Below are positions 26,113 through 33,248 of a DNA stretch of 64,000 nucleotides, one piece after another; within the stretch, counting starts at the first letter, position 1, and every line of letters starts with the position of its first letter. The translations under genes were made by a program, and so were the position numbers. The stretch is from Membranihabitans marinus (GTDB lineage Bacteria; Bacteroidota; Bacteroidia; Chitinophagales; Saprospiraceae). The stretch is from NCBI RefSeq assembly GCF_019802045.1, contig NZ_JAHVHU010000005.1:1-64000 (forward strand). Reading direction: 5' to 3'. The notes under the pieces are model-generated. The model was not told where the DNA came from. It searched no databases and saw only the letters and a program-made list of their open reading frames with translations.

Positions 26113-26925
26113 TTATTCATGAAGTACCAACATAGGAATTTCTGTTTTCCACCCCATCTTGCGGGTCACCGATTTATGGAACAACCGTTGCAAAAAATTT
26201 CTTTTCCGATCCACTAGCACCAACAGATCTGCATCATTTTCACGCGCCATTCGACGCAATTCTTCATCAATATTGGTGGATGCTACCTGAACAAAAGATG
26301 TCAATCGTTCCCCCAGCAACGATTTTAATTCGTGCAGCGTATTATTTTTGCTTTCCGCTGAAATATCGCCAACATGTACCACAGTAAGATCGGCATCAGT
26401 GCGTTCCAGCATAAGCGTCAAGGGCTTAATCACATCGTGGGCGATCGCTTTCATATCAGATCCAAAAACAATTTGTTTCAATTTTGAATATCTGCAATTT
26501 TCCGGAATCGCCAGCACAGGAACATCAACGCTTTTCAATACCTGAAGCGTATTACTGCCGATGAGGTAACCACTGGCACTTTGCCGAGTACCCCGGGTCC
26601 CCATTACTACAAAATCCGGATTCATGTCTTCATTATAATTGATCATATCAACCACAGATCCCACGCCGACCCGCTTGGTGATCACATTAGCTTCATTCCT
26701 AAAATACGATTTTAATATTTCTTCTTGTTTGAGCAGATTTCTGTCCACATCCTCTTTTAGGGTTTCCAGAATGGATGAAATAATTACTTCATTGGGTTGG
26801 TAGGGTATATCATAGGAATGAATAAGTACATAATGTATGGGTTCATTATGAAACATATCTGCAGCATACTTCATTGCATTCTCTGATTTGTGGCTAAAAT
26901 CATTCGGCAAAAATACAGTTCTCAT
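26113..26925 (-). CDS. tandem universal stress protein (UspA family)
   Basis: Two USP domains are fused in this 270-residue cytoplasmic protein. The first (MRTVFLPNDFSHKSENAMKYA) contains the ATP-binding signature GTRGTRQSASGYLIGSNT and PVLAIPE. The second (KQIVFGSDMKAI; DADLLVLVDRKRN) lacks a clear G-x2-G-x9-G signature, so only domain 1 may bind nucleotide. The ATG at 26925 is chosen because the open frame upstream adds a 14-residue tail not typical of the family. The gene lies upstream of DoxX, but no stress promoter could be identified. Confidence 0.87.
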   Translation of the reverse strand: MRTVFLPNDFSHKSENAMKYAADMFHNEPIHYVLIHSYDIPYQPNEVIISSILETLKEDVDRNLLKQEEILKSYFRNEANVITKRVGVGSVVDMINYNEDMNPDFVVMGTRGTRQSASGYLIGSNTLQVLKSVDVPVLAIPENCRYSKLKQIVFGSDMKAIAHDVIKPLTLMLERTDADLTVVHVGDISAESKNNTLHELKSLLGERLTSFVQVASTNIDEELRRMARENDADLLVLVDRKRNFLQRLFHKSVTRKMGWKTEIPMLVLHE

Positions 26926-27067
26926 AATATCGATTCTTGATATGATAAAGTCCGGAGCGCTTTGCACTTAGAGTACACCGCCGTTATTCCAACGGATTAC
27001 TCAGATCCGGCTTATAAATTAATACATATTTATCAAACTGAGGCAAGCTACTGTGAATATCTTCTGA

Positions 27068-27889
27068 TTATTCAGTAATCGCAGTCCTGATTTTAACCAG
27101 CATCTGAAGCAGAGGCTTCATTTCATGCAAAGGAAGCATATTAGCTCCATCGGAAAGCGCTTGATTTGGTTTGGGGTGGGTCTCGATGAACAATCCATCA
27201 ACGCCTACAGCAATCCCGGCACGTGCCAGGGTTCCAATAAACTGAGGTCGGCCTCCTGTCGTTCCACTGGACTGATTGGGTTTTTGATTCGCATGGGTAC
27301 AATCCAGCACAACGGGATAACCAAAACTTTGCATCACAGGTATGGCACGCATATCGACCAGGAGCTCGTGATAACCAAAAGTAACGCCTCGCTCTGTAAG
27401 CATTGGAAAATCATTCTCCGACTGGGTGATTTTATCGACAGCAAATCCCATGGCTTCCGGAGACATAAACTGCCCTTTCTTTATATTTACAATACACGGT
27501 GTATTGGCAGCTGCCACTAATAATTCGGTCTGGCGGCAGAGGAAAGCGGGAATCTGAATAATATCAACGATCTTTCCGGCCCGGTGTGCCTCTTCCGGAC
27601 TATGAACATCCGTCATGATGGGAAGATCTAGCTTAGATTTCACTTCAGCTAGTATTTCAAGGGCTTTTGCATCGCCTATTCCTGTAAAAGAATCCAGACT
27701 GCTTCGATTGGCTTTTTTATAAGAAGCTTTGAACACAAAAGGAATGTTGAGCTCGGTGGTGATATCTTGTAATGCTGTGGCGATCTCCATAACCATCGTG
27801 CGGTCCTCAACTACGCAGGGGCCTGCTAACAAAAAAAATGAATTTTGTTGTGAGTTAAAAAGACGTTGCCGTAAATCAAAGCTCAGCAT
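27068..27889 (-). CDS. kdsA: 3-deoxy-8-phosphooctulonate synthase (KDO-8-P synthase)
   Basis: KdsA condenses arabinose 5-phosphate with phosphoenolpyruvate to make KDO-8-P, the LPS inner-core sugar precursor. The 273-residue protein has LLAGPCVVEDR, the substrate-binding FKASYKKANRSS, MTDVHSPEEA, DIIQIPAFLCRQTELL, NIKKGQFMSPEAM and VLDCTHANQKPN. The last motif has Asn-Gln where metal-independent enzymes carry Asn at the metal site. The HU/SPOR gene ends 6 bases upstream on the same strand, so the two probably form an operon. Confidence 0.95.
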   Translation of the reverse strand: MLSFDLRQRLFNSQQNSFFLLAGPCVVEDRTMVMEIATALQDITTELNIPFVFKASYKKANRSSLDSFTGIGDAKALEILAEVKSKLDLPIMTDVHSPEEAHRAGKIVDIIQIPAFLCRQTELLVAAANTPCIVNIKKGQFMSPEAMGFAVDKITQSENDFPMLTERGVTFGYHELLVDMRAIPVMQSFGYPVVLDCTHANQKPNQSSGTTGGRPQFIGTLARAGIAVGVDGLFIETHPKPNQALSDGANMLPLHEMKPLLQMLVKIRTAITE

Positions 27890-27895
27890 AACTCA

Positions 27896-28942
27896 TTATT
27901 TATATACCCACGCATCTGGTTCAATTTCACTGCGAAGAAGATCGATTTCTGACTGATCAGCGCATTCTACTTTTGCAGCCACCAGGGTCATGGTCTGACG
28001 TTCCATGGTGATTACTTCAACTTCAAAATCACCCAGCCTGGATACCATTCGGTTAACATTTTCCGGGTTTGCAAAAGCCCCAAGCACCAAGGTGCATCGG
28101 GAACTGGATGTTGCAGCCCTCTCTTCCGGATTGGTTTTATTCTGATTCACTTGAATAGCCTCGCCTACTCCCCGATCCGATGCTGACGAAAAATCTTCAT
28201 CCGTGGTTTCTGAATACTTTTCATGTTCATCCAATTCCGTAGCGGGTTCAGCATCAAAGGTTACCGACTCCTGGGTATCGGAATAATAATCTTCGATATC
28301 ATTGGAAAGATATGACTCCGGCGCAACATTTACCAGCCGGGTATTGAATTCCTGTTGATTACCAAATAAAAATTGAATCGGTTCTGACCAAAAAAATAAT
28401 GCCAACACAAATAAAGATGCAAAAACACCCCACAAGGCAGGGATTAACATAGGCCGCGTTTGTTTCGGCGGTAAAGCAGCACGCAGATCCACCGGAGCCC
28501 GGTCGCGCACAGAATAGTCCTCCACATCAACACCGGGGGAACGATATGGCAATACGGGCAGCCATTGATAGTGGGTCAGTACCTCCGGCACAAAATCCAA
28601 TTGGTTATCAAACTGAAACTGGCCATATTCTCCAAATGGCACAGCGCTTTCCCTCACCGCTGACTTAACAGAATCCTCCCATCTTCGAACGGCCCTTTCA
28701 GCATCTGAATCCGATAGCATAAAGTAAGTGGCTACTTTTCGCACTAAGGCCTTATCGATCAGAGCGTGGCTATTCCGATTAAAATAAAAGTGTTCACGAG
28801 GAGGCAGGATCTGATGATGGTCTTCTGATAAATAAGCGCTCAGAAACATTTTCTTCAACATACCTTCTCCACTAATGGTGATCTGTCCTTCTTCCTGAAA
28901 AACAGCGACCGCTAATCGGGTTATCTGATTGATCTGAACCAT
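27896..28942 (-). CDS. CCDC81-like HU domain and SPOR domain protein
   Basis: The 348-residue envelope protein has an N-terminal HU-like region (about 1-150: NSHALIDKALVRKVATYFM, VPFGEYGQFQFDNQLDFVPE) resembling the CCDC81-type prokaryotic HU domains. One transmembrane segment (ALWGVFASLFVLALFF, about 185) follows, then an acidic linker. The C-terminal SPOR domain (CTLVLGAFANPENVNRMV, to residue 348) in other proteins binds denuded peptidoglycan at division sites. A nucleoid- or DNA-like cytoplasmic domain tied to a septal peptidoglycan binder suggests a division-related role, as inference. The gene precedes kdsA by 6 bases and is divergent from hemL. Confidence 0.8.
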   Translation of the reverse strand: MVQINQITRLAVAVFQEEGQITISGEGMLKKMFLSAYLSEDHHQILPPREHFYFNRNSHALIDKALVRKVATYFMLSDSDAERAVRRWEDSVKSAVRESAVPFGEYGQFQFDNQLDFVPEVLTHYQWLPVLPYRSPGVDVEDYSVRDRAPVDLRAALPPKQTRPMLIPALWGVFASLFVLALFFWSEPIQFLFGNQQEFNTRLVNVAPESYLSNDIEDYYSDTQESVTFDAEPATELDEHEKYSETTDEDFSSASDRGVGEAIQVNQNKTNPEERAATSSSRCTLVLGAFANPENVNRMVSRLGDFEVEVITMERQTMTLVAAKVECADQSEIDLLRSEIEPDAWVYK

Positions 28943-28987
28943 GGAACGAATTTAATTATAAAATCTTCATTCTTGCAAGTCTTCCTG

Positions 28988-28995
28988 TATATTTG
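28988..28995 (+). promoter_or_regulatory. putative -7 box of the hemL promoter
   Basis: TATATTTG matches TAnnTTTG and lies 18 bases before the hemL ATG, implying a leader of about 10 bases. Confidence 0.45.
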
Positions 28996-29013
28996 TAAAA
29001 AATTCTTAGAACT

Positions 29014-30291
29014 ATGACCTTTACCAGAAAACGATCTGAAGCAATATTTGAAGAAACAAAAAAACTGTTTCCGGGTGGCGTACACAGTCCGGTTAGAGCT
29101 TTTAATTCTGTGCAAGGTGCACCGGTGTTTATCGATCGCGGGGAGGGATCCAAAATTTATGACATCGATGGAAACACCTACATCGATTTTTGCAACAGCT
29201 GGGGCCCCTTGATATTGGGACACAAGCATCCGGACGTCATTGATAAAGTCATCAAAACCATTAACAAAGGATTGACTTTTGGTACTCCCCATGAGCTTTC
29301 TTATGAGCTCGGAAAAACAATCATCGACCACCATCGCTACATCGATATGATCCGATTTGTCAGTTCAGGGACAGAAGCTGTCATGTCCGCCATAAGACTC
29401 GCACGTGGAGTCACCGGCCGAAACAAAATCATAAAATTTGAGGGTTGTTACCACGGCCATGCAGATTCTTTGTTGGTAAAAGCGGGTTCGGGATTAGCCA
29501 CACTGGGAACTTCCACTTCTGCCGGAATCCCGGAAGCGTTTATTGCTGAGACCATCGTACTTCCACTTGCCGACCCCGAACTGCTGGTCGAGGCAGTTCA
29601 AAAATACAAAGATGATCTGGCGGCCATTATTATAGAGCCTGTCCCGGCAAATAATGGATTGCTTCTGCAGGATGCGGAATACCTGCAATTAATGCGGGAT
29701 TTGTGTACCCAATATGGCGTCATGTTGATCTGGGATGAAGTCATTTCCGGATTCCGGCTTGGCTTTGAAGGAGCGGCCGGACATTACCAGATTCAACCCG
29801 ACATCATGACTTATGGGAAAATCGTCGGTGGAGGTATGCCGGTCGGCGCTTATGCGGCTTCCCGGGAGATTATGTCTCATGTAGCGCCAGTCGGCGACGT
29901 TTATCAGGCCGGCACGCTATCTGCCAATCCAGTCAGCATGGCGGCAGGTTTGGCCACCCTCCAAGTTTGTCTGGAGGAAGGGTTTTACCACAATATGGAA
30001 AAGAAGACAATGGATTTCACAAACAGGTTGCAGGACGCTTTGGATCAAAAAGAAGTTCCCGCCCATATACAGACCATTGGGTCTATTTTCTGGATTGCAT
30101 TTAGTAAAGGCAGAGTTCAAAAATCTTCAGATATTGATCCGGCCAGCATGGAACATTACAAAAGGCTGCATTTGCACCTACTGGAAAACGGGGTCTATTT
30201 TGGACCGTCCGGGTACGAGGTGGGCTTCGTTTCAGCTGCGCACACGAAGGACGATCTGGATGCAGTGATCGAGGTGGTTAATAGTTTATGA
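29014..30291 (+). CDS. hemL: glutamate-1-semialdehyde 2,1-aminomutase
   Basis: HemL converts glutamate 1-semialdehyde to 5-aminolevulinate, the committed step of C5 tetrapyrrole synthesis. The 425-residue class III aminotransferase-fold enzyme has LFPGGVHSPVRAF, FCNSWGPLILGH, FVSSGTEAVMSAIRLARG, FEGCYHGHAD, LLIWDEVISGFR-like MLIWDEVISGFRLGF and the PLP lysine K269 in YGKIVGGGMPVGAY. AGTLSANPVSMAAG is also typical. The ATG at 29014 fits. It is monocistronic and convergent with a hypothetical gene across a 249-base spacer of word-like repeats. Confidence 0.96.
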   Translation: MTFTRKRSEAIFEETKKLFPGGVHSPVRAFNSVQGAPVFIDRGEGSKIYDIDGNTYIDFCNSWGPLILGHKHPDVIDKVIKTINKGLTFGTPHELSYELGKTIIDHHRYIDMIRFVSSGTEAVMSAIRLARGVTGRNKIIKFEGCYHGHADSLLVKAGSGLATLGTSTSAGIPEAFIAETIVLPLADPELLVEAVQKYKDDLAAIIIEPVPANNGLLLQDAEYLQLMRDLCTQYGVMLIWDEVISGFRLGFEGAAGHYQIQPDIMTYGKIVGGGMPVGAYAASREIMSHVAPVGDVYQAGTLSANPVSMAAGLATLQVCLEEGFYHNMEKKTMDFTNRLQDALDQKEVPAHIQTIGSIFWIAFSKGRVQKSSDIDPASMEHYKRLHLHLLENGVYFGPSGYEVGFVSAAHTKDDLDAVIEVVNSL

Positions 30292-30540
30292 GATTGAAGG
30301 AAGTGGATGAAACTAGATGAGATTGATGAAAGTTGATCGGGCTTATCGGTGCCCGACTAATGAATACCATTTAAGGCTAAGGTTTAGGTTTAGAAATATT
30401 TGTTTTTGGGCCAACTTATAACCCAATTACTGATACCAATTACTGATACCCCAAAACAAGGTAGAGGCTATGGTTTAGGTTGGGCCAACTGGTACCCCAT
30501 TAACCATGAACAGAAATCTGGAATCTGAAAAATCTAAAAT
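30292..30540. repeat. word-like imperfect repeats between convergent genes
   Basis: The spacer is filled with short degenerate repeats: GATGAAACTAGATGAGATTGATGAAAG, two copies of ACCAATTACTGAT-like words, two copies of GGTTTAGGTT-like words, two copies of GGGCCAACT, and AATCTGGAATCTGAAAAATCT. No gene is present. The origin is unknown. Confidence 0.6.
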
Positions 30541-31932
30541 CTAGGAGGTTGCTTTCTTACGACGTCTTTTTCTGGTCTTGAATATTTCCAGTACTTCTTT
30601 TTCTGTCATAAATCCGAGGTCCTGGAACTGACTAACCACATATTTCTTGATATCCTGGTAATCTTTCCCACGCTTGTAGGTATACACTTTTAGGAATTTT
30701 TTAATGAGTCGGATACTGGCGTGCTTGATTTCTTGATTAAAATGCTGGTTATCAAACATTTTAATATAGATCGTCATCAGTTTATTCAATTCAAAATAGG
30801 CTGGATAATCTTCCGGATCAATATTCTGAAGCTCTGCTTTGAAGTACTTATAAATCACAAGTCGGAGCGCCTCATTGAAATCGGATAAGCCTTCGTGTTG
30901 ATTGTGCACATTTCGGATTTCCTCAATGGTTATTTCAGACGCCAACCCATTCTCCTTGATGATATTCTGCAAGTAGTAAAACGTATAGAAATCATCCTTT
31001 GGCTGATCAGGCAAAAGATCGAACAAACGGACAAACGAATCGACACCCACATTGATATCACTTTTCATAAGTCGTTCTAGAAAGTGGAAGTGCTTTGAAT
31101 GGAAGCCTTCTTTTTGTCGCAGCTCATTATAAATTTTTGCCAGTCGTTTCTTACGATCTTCTTCAAACTCAATAAAATGAGCACTCAAGCCCAAAATATT
31201 GATGTATTCTTGCGGCTCCTGAAGCTCTGTATTTTCCAGGAAGGTAATTAGTTCTTCTTCGAACGAGGTATTATCCAGATCGTGCTTAATCCGGAATTTC
31301 AAGAAATCGAGAAATTGCCGGTAACTGGCTTTTAATTCGATGGCATCATCCGGAAATTCGATCGTATAAAAATTATAACCTTCGAACTGTTTTTTATATC
31401 GGTTGTAGGCCACTTCCCGGTTTTTGACCTGCCACAAATCCGCTGAATGCAAATTGCGCAAATAGGAAACAATCCGCTTGTTTTGGAATCGGTTGATAAA
31501 AGACGTGGTCCATATATCACTATTCAGAGCAAAACCCACCTGAACTGTTTGACCAATTCTTGTTTTTATATAATCGAAATAAACGGAGTCACAGATAAAA
31601 AGCAAGATATCCTGGAAATGAGTTTGAGGCCGGATGTATTTAAAATCCTCATCAATAGCACCGCGGAGCACAGCATATCCCAAAATTCTGGGCAAAAACA
31701 AGCCTTCCAGTCGATCATCTAGAATTTCATTCTCCAGGGACAGCAACTGCAGGGGATTGTTATTGACCACCTTATCATAGAGTTCCTGGATCTGAGGTTC
31801 AAAATAATCGATCAGGGCTTTATAATCCGCTTCTTCTTCCGATTCGAGATAGGTATTCAAAAGATCAGAGGATTGTATGGTTTGTTTGATATTCTCTATT
31901 TGCTCTTTATATCGTGGACTCAGTGATTTCAT
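30541..31932 (-). CDS. conserved-looking hypothetical protein, alpha-helical
   Basis: I do not recognise a family in this 463-residue protein. It has no signal peptide or membrane segment. The composition is rich in Leu, Glu, Lys and aromatic residues (YKALIDYFEPQIQELYDKV, HFLERLMKSDINVGVDSFVR, FDLLPDQPKDDFYTFYYLQN), suggesting a helical-repeat cytoplasmic protein. The C-terminus is strongly basic (KTRKRRRKKATS), which could contact nucleic acid or membrane. It lies downstream of rpsP on the same strand, separated by a strong terminator, so it is probably a separate unit. Confidence 0.75.
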   Translation of the reverse strand: MKSLSPRYKEQIENIKQTIQSSDLLNTYLESEEEADYKALIDYFEPQIQELYDKVVNNNPLQLLSLENEILDDRLEGLFLPRILGYAVLRGAIDEDFKYIRPQTHFQDILLFICDSVYFDYIKTRIGQTVQVGFALNSDIWTTSFINRFQNKRIVSYLRNLHSADLWQVKNREVAYNRYKKQFEGYNFYTIEFPDDAIELKASYRQFLDFLKFRIKHDLDNTSFEEELITFLENTELQEPQEYINILGLSAHFIEFEEDRKKRLAKIYNELRQKEGFHSKHFHFLERLMKSDINVGVDSFVRLFDLLPDQPKDDFYTFYYLQNIIKENGLASEITIEEIRNVHNQHEGLSDFNEALRLVIYKYFKAELQNIDPEDYPAYFELNKLMTIYIKMFDNQHFNQEIKHASIRLIKKFLKVYTYKRGKDYQDIKKYVVSQFQDLGFMTEKEVLEIFKTRKRRRKKATS

Positions 31933-31965
31933 ATAAATCGAATTTGATTGTTATGTTTAAATACA

Positions 31966-31997
31966 GCAAAAACCCGGCAGAACTTCTACCAGGTTTT
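31966..31997 (-). terminator. intrinsic terminator after rpsP
   Basis: On the minus strand, AACCTGGTAGAA (31995-31984) pairs with TTCTGCCGGGTT (31982-31971) through 12 bp including two G-U pairs, and a TTTTTG run follows. The orientation and position, 53 bases past the rpsP stop, fit. Confidence 0.75.
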
Positions 31998-32049
31998 CAC
32001 AAACTTCCTTTTCAAAGCCTGTACAATGCCCGTATTTCTTGTGACTACC

Positions 32050-32502
32050 TTACTCTTCTTCAGATGCTTCCGGTTCGGGAGCCGGCTTTTCCGGTGCCTT
32101 ACCAAAGATAGAAATATGAAAATCACGCTTTTCTTGTGCAGTTTTTTCGAAACGCTCCGCTATTTTCGACTCTTTGGCTTCCATAAAGTCTTTGTACTTT
32201 TGGTCAGCTTCTTCTTGAGTCAACGCCTCTTTTCGTACACCTCTCAGGAGATGACGTCGATACAACACTCCTTTGAATTTCAAAATAGCCCGCACTGTAT
32301 CTGATGGCAACGCCCCATTTTCGAGCCATTTCAGGGCTTTATCACGATCCAAATCAATCGTTGCCGGTGAAGTCATCGGATTGTACGTACCGACTTTCTC
32401 GATAAATTTACCGTCCCGTGGCGCCCGGGTATCAGCTGCTACGATGTGATAAAATGGTTTTTTCTTTCGTCCTTTTCGTTGTAAACGTAATTTAACAGAC
32501 AT
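32050..32502 (-). CDS. rpsP: 30S ribosomal protein S16 (bS16)
   Basis: S16 is a small-subunit assembly protein. The first 80 residues match the family: MSVKLRLQRKGRKKKPFYHI, VAADTRAPRDGKFIEKVGTYNP, ALKWLENGALPSDTVRAIL. Bacteroidota S16 proteins are longer than the E. coli 82 residues, and this one (150) carries a charged helical extension and a Pro/Glu-rich tail ending EASEEE. The common partners rimM and trmD are not next to it; the gene appears monocistronic, with a -7 box about 150 bases upstream and a terminator downstream. Confidence 0.95.
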   Translation of the reverse strand: MSVKLRLQRKGRKKKPFYHIVAADTRAPRDGKFIEKVGTYNPMTSPATIDLDRDKALKWLENGALPSDTVRAILKFKGVLYRRHLLRGVRKEALTQEEADQKYKDFMEAKESKIAERFEKTAQEKRDFHISIFGKAPEKPAPEPEASEEE

Positions 32503-32651
32503 TCTAATAATACTATTGTGGTTATTTAATCACCTGCTTATTCCGACGCTGCGGATAACCGGCTTTCATACCCCTGTGCCTATAAGATGATCTTCGGTCG
32601 GTACAAAACCAAGCAACCGAACCAACTAAAAGACATCGGGTATATCGGCCG

Positions 32652-32659
32652 CAAATATA
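32652..32659 (-). promoter_or_regulatory. putative -7 box of the rpsP promoter
   Basis: The minus strand reads TATATTTG (TAnnTTTG). The implied leader of about 140 bases is long enough to hold a ribosomal-protein autoregulatory structure, which I could not identify. Confidence 0.35.
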
Positions 32660-33185
32660 AGACTATTTTTTAATTCTGTGTATGTTGTTTCCGAAACTTC
32701 TAACATATCGCAGCGACAGGCTGGATAGCCTGAATCACACCGCTGACGTGAATTTAAACAAATTATCTTTTTTCAAAAATGTGTAAGTGGAGAGAATAGA
32801 AATTCAAGATAGTCCTACGCTTGAAAAGCTGTATAAAAACCCCATCTATATTTAAAAACTAACGTGAACATTCCTGGTTCTCATGACCCTCGCAACCTAC
32901 CTCCGCGATGTGGACTAACCCAATCTGGAGGAGCCACTTAGCCAGTAAATGTAAAGGCGTTTCCATTTCCGGGAAGAAGGAGCTTCTGCTCCTTGATATA
33001 CATTTTTGTCTGAGAACTTTCTGTCCGAAAGATGGGCTTTTTATCGTAAAAATATGGGAGAACTGTAGTTTCGCTAAACTTTTGGAACAGATCAGGGATA
33101 AGGCACACTCGAAGGTGCCCTACACCAATCCACTATCTTGCCAAAAAATGGCAGGGGCCTATTGATCAAGTTACCCAATACCAAC

Positions 33186-33246
33186 AGCGCAGCGCCCTAA
33201 CTGCTAGCAGCGCAGCGTCCTACCCCCTAAAAGCGTAGCGTCCTTA
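33186..33246. repeat. three AGCGCAGCGtCCTa repeats at a 23-bp step
   Basis: Copies start at 33186 (AGCGCAGCGCCCTAA), 33209 (AGCGCAGCGTCCTAC) and 33232 (AGCGTAGCGTCCTTA). A 14-base exact match to the middle copy, inverted (TAGGACGCTGCGCT), lies at 44677-44690 after ftsY. Confidence 0.8.
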
Positions 33247-33248
33247 AT

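Larger units (their letters stand above)
32503..33248. other. long gene-free region upstream of rpsP
   Basis: Visible elements are a minus-strand TATATTTG box (32652-32659) suitable for rpsP with a leader of about 140 bases, a perfect hairpin AAGGAGC/GCTCCTT with a TTCT loop (32977-32994), and three AGCGCAGCG-type repeats (33186-33246). A plus-strand frame (32908-33165) lacks protein-like features and spans the hairpin, so I do not call it a gene. Confidence 0.5.

Noticed and set aside
32908-33165. 85-codon frame in the spacer upstream of rpsP
   Set aside because: It spans a perfect hairpin and an unrelated spacer, and no family pattern is visible.
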